Below, piece after piece: positions 57,500 to 64,000 of a DNA stretch of 64,000 nt. The translations under genes and the position numbers were made by a program. The stretch is from Endomychus coccineus. Lineage: Eukaryota; Arthropoda; Insecta; Coleoptera; Endomychidae. The first letter of the stretch is position 1; the number at the start of each line of letters is the position of its first letter. Location: assembly GCA_958510875.1 (NCBI GenBank), contig OY294068.1, positions 200,805,997 through 200,869,996 of the forward strand, written 5' to 3'. The notes beneath the pieces are model-generated. The model was not told the DNA's origin and searched no databases. It saw only the letters and a program-made list of their open reading frames with translations.

Positions 57500-59115
57500 A
57501 TTGTCTATTCTTCATTTCTGTCTCAGTTACTACAGTGACTAAGTACATACGTGTGGTTTTTATTTGCGCGTTGGAGTATCTATTCTTCATTTCCGTTTCA
57601 GTTACTACAGTAACAAAGTACCTACGTGTGGTTTTTTTTGCGCGTTGGAGTGTCTATTCTTCATTTGTCTCAGTAACTACAGAGACCAAGTACCTAGGTG
57701 TGGTTTTTATTTGCGCGTTGGAGTCTATTCTTCATTTGTCTCAGTAACTACAGTGACCAAGTACCTACGTGTGGTTTTTATTTGCGCGTTGGAGTGTCTA
57801 TTCTTCATTTCTGTCAGAGTTACTACAGTGACTAAGTACCTACGTGTGGTTTTTATTTGCGCGTTGGAGTATCTATTCTTCATTTCCGTTTCAGTTACTA
57901 CAGTAACAAAGTACCTACGTGTGGTTTTTTTTGCGCGTTGGAGTGTCTATTCTTCATTTGTCTCAGTAACTACAGAGACCAAGTACCTAGGTGTGGTTTT
58001 TATTTGCGCGTTGGAGTCTATTCTTCATTTGTCTCAGTAACTACAGTGACCAAGTACCTACGTGTGGTTTTTATTTGCGCGTTGGAGTGTCTATTCTTCA
58101 TTTCTGTCAGAGTTACTACAGTGACTAAGTACCTACGTGTGGTTTTTATTTGCGCGTTTGAGTGTCTATTCTTCATTTGTCTCAGTAACTACAGTGACCA
58201 AGTACCTACGTGTGGTTTTTATTTGCGCGTTGGAGTGTCTATTCTTCATTTCTGTCAGAGTTACTACAGTGACTAAGTACCTACGTGTGGTTTTTATTTG
58301 CGCGTTGGAGTATCTATTCTTCATTTCCGTTTCAGTTACTACAGTAACAAAGTACCTACGTGTGGTTTTTTTTGCGCGTTGGAGTGTCTATTCTTCATTT
58401 GTCTCAGTAACTACAGAGACCAAGTACCTAGGTGTGGTTTTTATTTGCGCGTTGGAGTCTATTCTTCATTTGTCTCAGTAACTACAGTGACCAAGTACCT
58501 ACGTGTGGTTTTTATTTGCGCGTTGGAGTGTCTATTCTTCATTTCTGTCAGAGTTACTACAGTGACTAAGTACCTACGTGTGGTTTTTATTTGCGCGTTG
58601 GAGTATCTATTCTTCATTTCCGTTTCAGTTACTACAGTAACAAAGTACCTACGTGTGGTTTTTTTTGCGCGTTGGAGTGTCTATTCTTCATTTGTCTCAG
58701 TAACTACAGAGACCAAGTACCTAGGTGTGGTTTTTATTTGCGCGTTGGAGTCTATTCTTCATTTGTCTCAGTAACTACAGTGACCAAGTACCTACGTGTG
58801 GTTTTTATTTGCGCGTTGGAGTGTCTATTCTTCATTTCTGTCAGAGTTACTACAGTGACTAAGTACCTACGTGTGGTTTTTATTTGCGCGTTTGAGTGTC
58901 TATTCTTCATTTGTCTCAGTAACTACAGTGACCAAGTACCTACGTGTGGTTTTTATTTGCGCGTTGGAGTGTCTATTCTTCATTTGTCTCAGTAACTACA
59001 GTGACCAAGTACCTAGGTGTGGTTTTTATTTGCGCGTTGGAGTGTCTATTCTTCATTTCTGTCTCAGTTACTACAGTGACTAACTACCTACGTGCGGGTT
59101 TTTTTTGCGCGTTTC
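57500..59115. repeat. Minisatellite: about 73-bp units in a 293-bp higher-order repeat
   Basis: About 22 units built on GTACCTACGTGTGGTTTTTA, TTTGCGCGTTGGAGTGTCTA and TTCTTCATTT-TCAGTAACTACAG. GTGTGG starts at 57551, 57626, 57698, 57769 and 57844, so four units of 71-75 bp make a 293-bp block that repeats (identical frames begin at 57564 and 57857, and again at 58298 and 58591). Units differ by small indels (GTCTGTCTCA, GTCAGAG, CCGTTTCAG). One extra pair of units lies between the two sets of blocks. Confidence 0.95.
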
Positions 59116-60669
59116 AAATCGCTATGTTATGACTACTATTTTGTTAAAATTGAAACATTTTCGAGAATGAACCACGAGGGCTTCTTAGCTAAGGTGAATT
59201 GATCGAATTAAGTACTGAAACTTCTACGGGTATTAGCTGCTTCTGCAGGCGTATTTGAATTAACTTTCAATGCAACAATAATTGTAATTTGCAATGTAAT
59301 TTGACGTCTTTCCTTGCCCGTTTTTGAATCATTTGCAATATGTTTCCCGTTCCTATAAAAATGCTAGATGTTTTTACGGGCATAGTCCAGCTAGTAAATA
59401 TATCACACACATTCAACCAGCAGAAAATGTTCGAAAGCGAAACATTGCGCTGAAAAGCAAAGTGCTCGAAGTTAGTGATCTACGAATCACACTTCATTAT
59501 AAGGGTGAGCTCCCATAAAACTCATCTTCTGACCCAAATGAATCTCAGATCTTATTTCATAAAAAAAATTGGCTCCTGAAATTTTCAATTTTCAAACACA
59601 ACAAAAACATTCTCTTTCAAATTTTACCCTAGAATCTATTCAAGTAAGCATCAGAACAGTCTTCCGTCTTACGTTTTCCCTCAGGTTCAGTTCACCGTAA
59701 AAGTAAAATGTTATAACATTTATATCTTCAAAAGCTTGGCTGCTAAATAGGAAGCACTACCAACGACATTAGAAATCATCTTCGGCAATAAGGTAATAAC
59801 CTCGGCATTAAGACAATAATACCCTTAGCAATATCTTAGAAGAATAAGCATTACCAAGGTAATTCGACATTGTTGTGAGACATAAAGAACTATTTCCAGC
59901 ATTGAGGCATTGCTCGGTAATAAAAGGAACAACGCGCAATAAAATGGCATTTAGGAGATGCGGAGGGGTTTCCCGTACACCTAACTTCAAACTTTGAAAC
60001 GTATATTTCGAATTACCACATAAATAAAAATAAATAAAATAAATAACAATAACTAGGAAGTACGAAATTACCCGCAACTAGCGTGTTGCACCGTTCACCG
60101 ATAGCATAATTTTGTACCGCCCCTTCAAGTGTAAGAAACATAAAATTTATCAGTATTTTTTACAAATGAAGCCGTTCATTTCAATAGTATAAGTTTTTAT
60201 TGATATGTTTTACATATATCCACACAAATAATTGTTAGACCCGGAAGAAGGTGGAAGGAAGAAGTGCCGACGAGCAACTGAGCACAAAGTAATAAGATTT
60301 AAAGATCTAACAATTCCTTTTCAAATAATTCGTCTAGTTTGATGTAAAATAGACACGTGTACGATCCAATTACACTAAAGTCGATTGCAATCCTAGTTCG
60401 CCACGAGAATCTAAAGAAATTTCCAATTTTGTGATTACGAAATGCAACCAAAAGTACGTTATTGTAAACCGGTCGCACTACGTCGTAATAGATTTCTTTT
60501 CAAATGACTTTCATGTAATTGCCGAGGCTGAGATAAAATTATACGATTCATCAACAATAATACTGGCCTTATTGAGTTGGTACGCAAGTTCCTAGAAAAC
60601 TCACTAAAAATATGCGATTTTCGACCTAATCGACGTACATTTTTGAACCCGACAAGCTAAAATTGGCGA
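59116..60669. other. No gene seen; short GGCAATAA-like repeats
   Basis: 59,760-59,960 carries the same style of short repeats (GGCAATAAGGTAATAACCTC, GCATTGAGGCATTGCTCGG) as 57,240-57,480. The rest is mixed AT-rich sequence. Short ORFs have no recognisable family. Confidence 0.5.
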
Positions 60670-61368
60670 CGGGTTCGAGCCCGGAAAATGGTCGAAATGT
60701 AAACTTTGAACCTTTTAAAAGGTCGCGATAGCCCCGAACCGGGTCGAAAACTCTTTTGAAATAGTTAATTTTCCGTAAATCGAATGACGTTCACGTGAGG
60801 AGCGCGTAGCTGGCGAGTTGGAAATGTGAAAACTTTCTGTACCTAATACGGCTGTACGACCACTTTTCGCGTGCCGTTTTCGCTCCATGTCGTTAGATTT
60901 CCATCGGGGCCGTTGCTTAGGCACATTTTCGGGCCCCAAAATGTCGTTTGAATAGGAAAATTTAATTAAAATAGAAACGGGTAGTGTCAAGTCTCAGCTA
61001 TGCACGTCTGACGTGCGAAGCACCAAAGGGAATTTTCTAGCTACTAAAATATACGCGAAGCGGGTAAAAGCTAGCGGCCCATAGCAAAAAAGACTTTATT
61101 ACAACTGGCGCCGCTCGCACGGGCCACTAAACGGCCCCAAATTAACAAGACCAAGGTAAAATGTATAAACTCTAACTGAAGCGTAGCGATCTCCTCGAGG
61201 CATTTGTCAAAATGTTTCCGTTCGTAACTAATTACGTAGGACATCTGGCCTTCATGCAATTGTGTTTTTATACAATTCGAACCTTCTAATTTCGATAGGC
61301 CAAGTGAAAATCCCGGAGCCTCAGGCGCTAAAGAGTTGTGTGTGTTTCAACGTTCGTATAAAATTGCG
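60670..61368 (-). repeat. Repeat R, copy 2, inverted
   Basis: Reverse-complement match to 49968-50660, diverged by scattered substitutions and small indels. It ends on the right at TTCGTATAAAATTGCG, matching CACAATTTTATACGAA of copy 1, and on the left near GGGTTCGAGCCCGG. Class unknown. Confidence 0.8.
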
Positions 61369-63049
61369 AAATTTCGCAATTTCAAAAACTTCAAATTAAT
61401 TAATTTGACGCAAAATTTGGGGATATTTTTATTCAAATCCATTCGGTACCAATTTTTGTCGGCCATATTTAAAATTATCTTGGAGGAATTTTTTTATCGA
61501 AAAGTAAAGGCTCTACGTTCAATTAAAATTCACCATCGGAAAGATCGTCATCGATTTACTCCGGGTGAACTTTGATGGTTGTTTTTGGCACCCCTAAAAA
61601 TGCCGCTAAGTACCTTAAAATAAATCGTAAAGATTCGACGTCGTTTGACGACAATCTAGATGATAATTTACGAAAATGATCAATTTCGGGGGTGTTTGTA
61701 TGATGAAATGAAGTATAAGCAATAATAAAAGCTGTATACGGCGTATAAGTGTCCAAAATGGTCCATGGACGAAGATATCCTTCCTAGCGGTACAAGTACA
61801 TTTCTACATCTATAGACTATTGGGGCCCACTGGAATCAGATCTACGGACGTGAATTCCATTAAAATGAGCACGAACAGACCTCTATGGTCTCACACGTTG
61901 GTGACTACCCGTATTAACTATCTGTCAGATGTATATCGTAAACATCATGTTTCCGTCCAAAAGTACTTGAATATGATATAAATCGGGGTCCTCATCTATC
62001 AAAAAACTCTCTAAAAGTAAGTCTAACCAATGTTTAACAATAGCGCTAACATATTTGATTTTAGATATGAAGATACAAATCATTTATCAACGTTTAACCT
62101 ACACACATATTCTTGAACAAATTAAAGTTCATAGGGATGAAAGAAACACAAAAACGATTTGGAAAGGTATGTAGGTACATCATTTACGAGAAGGGTACTA
62201 TAGATATTAAAGGAAGATATCAAGATATCTGTCATATTCTACAGTATATGTAGCATCTTCCAGAGATACTTAGCACTACGTACAATGGATTCACTCAGAA
62301 TCACATCAGATTCATAGTATAAGCCTTTTAAAGTAGTATTAGGATAATTTCATTGTATTTACAATAAAGATATCTTTCTTTATATACATGTGCATGGTGT
62401 ATTGTGTTTCAGAAATATAAAATGTCATTTGACATTTTCAATGTAGGTAGCCGAAAGCATATTTATATAGTAACACATAAACTATGAAGAAGATGTATAG
62501 AAGAGTATTTCATCAATCAATCAAGACTAATTATATGGATGTTAATCTGTATCGAAATGATTATGAAAGTGGTCAAAAATGAATTTGACATCACAAAGTG
62601 TATCATTTGAAGGATGTTATATAACGTTAGCACAAATAACGAAATGGCATTCAAAGTATAGATTGTACAGTTTCAATACTAACAATTGGGCTTTGCAGAA
62701 TATATATATAACAAGAATAAAGGTAGGATTAAAGTTTAATAATGAAATACATCCATTTACTCATTTGTTCCTTGCATTATATCTATGTAACCTACAACTG
62801 TCAAGTTGACGTTTGTCCAAGTGACAACCTAAAGGTGCCGGTACGCCTCACATAAAGGTTACCACGCACCATCCGACTAAACCCTTACAAAGGCGTTGCA
62901 CATAAAAAACTGCATCTTAGCAGGGCGTAGCCCGTAAAATCAACTAAATAGGGGGTATAGTTACAAATTTGCAAATAACATTGTTTGATTTCAAGGTGGG
63001 TTCAAGACATATGAAAATCCAATAACCCATAAAATAGTTCACATTGTGT
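61369..63049. other. No recognisable feature
   Basis: AT-rich sequence without a gene, RNA or repeat I can support. Confidence 0.5.
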
Positions 63050-63310
63050 ATAAACTATAACACTGTGAATAATCACCCTTATCCACTAAGAATACTATTA
63101 AAATACTGAGGACCTTTCGACTAGCAGCATGCACCATCCGAGTTGGGAGCTCCTCTGTACTTTTAACAGTTCTTTTACGGGATAAGGTTGATTATTTCTT
63201 ATTTATATTTGAATGTTATATCAAATTACGTTATGAGAAGTAAAAACCTTCCTACATACTGGTTCTATTTAGGTTCTTTCTTTACTGGGAAACTTTTCCA
63301 AACAATAAGT
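63050..63310 (-). repeat. Family A retroelement tail, copy near 63.1 kb
   Basis: On the minus strand it contains GAAAGGTCCTCAGTATTTTA and the flank CTTAGTGGATAAGGGTGATT shared with the P1 tail at 52.3 kb. The first hammerhead core box is changed to CGGATGG and the stem II region (TGCATGCTGCTAGTC) is different, so a ribozyme is not expected. The same 200-bp-plus repeat occurs at 63,764-64,000 in the same orientation. Confidence 0.6.
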
Positions 63311-63763
63311 CACAACCAAAAGGGGGTGGGGTAATTTTCTTCGATTACTTAAATAGTATTGTATGTTACTCCATAAGAGGTAAGAAAATTATTGATTTAA
63401 GTATTATGTAGGTAGGTAACTACTTTTGAAGAAATAGAGTTACCCTTCATTCAAATGATTAATTAAATTTCTATTTTCTTTGTATGAAGTTGAATGATTC
63501 AAAGACACCTTTCACTTTTGAAAAAGTTAATAGAGTTGCAACATTTCATATTTGTTGTCTATAGTATTCTAGGAGCAAAGTAAATCCAAGTTGTTTTCAA
63601 ATTCAGTGAAGTAGTAGAGCGAGTATTTTTTTTAAACATTTTGTTCACAACTTCGTATTACATAAATTGAAGGTCATTGTATTATATGATCTACAATTGG
63701 CACTTGCAACTTGATCTGGTGTTTGAAGCTATCAACTTTCAATATTTAAGAACATAAATCAAT
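63311..63763. other. Spacer between two family A tails
   Basis: AT-rich, no ORF or motif found. It may be part of a larger tandem unit of about 726 bp. Confidence 0.4.
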
Positions 63764-64000
63764 AAACTATAAGAGACTTCACTGAGAATAAGAAATAATC
63801 TTCCGTATCCACTAAAAATACTATTAAAATACTGAGGACCTTTCGATTAACAGCATGCACCATCAGAGTTGGATGTACTCTGTATTTTACTTTCTTATTT
63901 AATTTTGAAAGTCATGTCGAATTACATTATGAAAAGTAAAAACCTTCCTGCATACTGGTAGGTACTTTCTTCAATTGGAAAACGTTTCCAAATAATATAC
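63764..64000 (-). repeat. Family A retroelement tail, copy at the right edge
   Basis: Direct repeat of 63,050-63,310 at a distance of 726 bp (ACTGAGGACCTTTCG at 63105 and 63831), continuing to AAAAACCTTCCTGCATACTGG and beyond the window. The first core box reads CTGATGG, one base from the hammerhead consensus. Confidence 0.6.

Noticed and set aside
57496..59132. Many overlapping 60-158-codon open frames with repeated hydrophobic residues
   Set aside because: They are the minisatellite read in successive frames; indels between units shift the frame, there is no consistent start and the product resembles no family.

Overview
The window is a piece of an AT-rich insect nuclear genome, probably a beetle (Coleoptera); I cannot name the species. 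Evidence for an insect: two split genes with canonical GT/AG introns whose proteins match insect HECTD1 and reticulon-like 1, and a repeat landscape of non-LTR retrotransposons, Penelope-like elements (PLEs), mariner and large satellite arrays. Exons stand out as GC-richer islands in very AT-rich introns.

Region 1 (about 280-18,130, + strand) is the 3' two thirds of HECTD1, a giant HECT-type E3 ubiquitin ligase. Seven exons (557-823, 5557-8775, 10985-11225, 11642-12249, 12311-12890, 14644-15168, 17261-17543) join in a consistent frame from the segment before the SUN-like domain to the stop codon; a 36-bp micro-exon at 283-318 is possible. The introns hold a 247-bp satellite (about 16 units, 1050-5180), two long foldback elements (9085-10230), a solo hammerhead-ribozyme tail on the minus strand (11511-11557), partial duplications (13060-14350) and old satellite monomers (15500-17000).

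Region 2 (18,170-39,780) is almost wholly satellite. A fragment of a mobile element beside the HECTD1 3' end was fused to the intron-type satellite monomer, and the roughly 400-bp chimera was amplified to about 38 units, 24 successive intervals being exactly 398 bp. A 5'-truncated LINE landed in this array, and the segment carrying it was then duplicated as a 3,494-bp block.

Region 3 (42,303-56,770, - strand) is Rtnl1, a reticulon that shapes tubular ER, convergent with HECTD1. Four common exons encode the complete reticulon domain and end in a dilysine KKEQ tail. Three candidate alternative first exons (44802-44877, 53355-53415, 56731-56770) all end after the first base of a codon and so splice in frame to the common exon. 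The 12-kb gap between first exons is filled with broken LINEs, a mariner relic and fragments of two PLE families. Each PLE family carries its own hammerhead ribozyme downstream of its ORF; the copy at 55822-55865 looks intact.

Region 4 (57,000-64,000) has no gene I can support: a minisatellite of about 73-bp units in a 293-bp higher-order repeat, an inverted copy of a roughly 690-bp repeat also found at 50 kb, and two direct copies of the ribozyme-tail repeat at the right edge.
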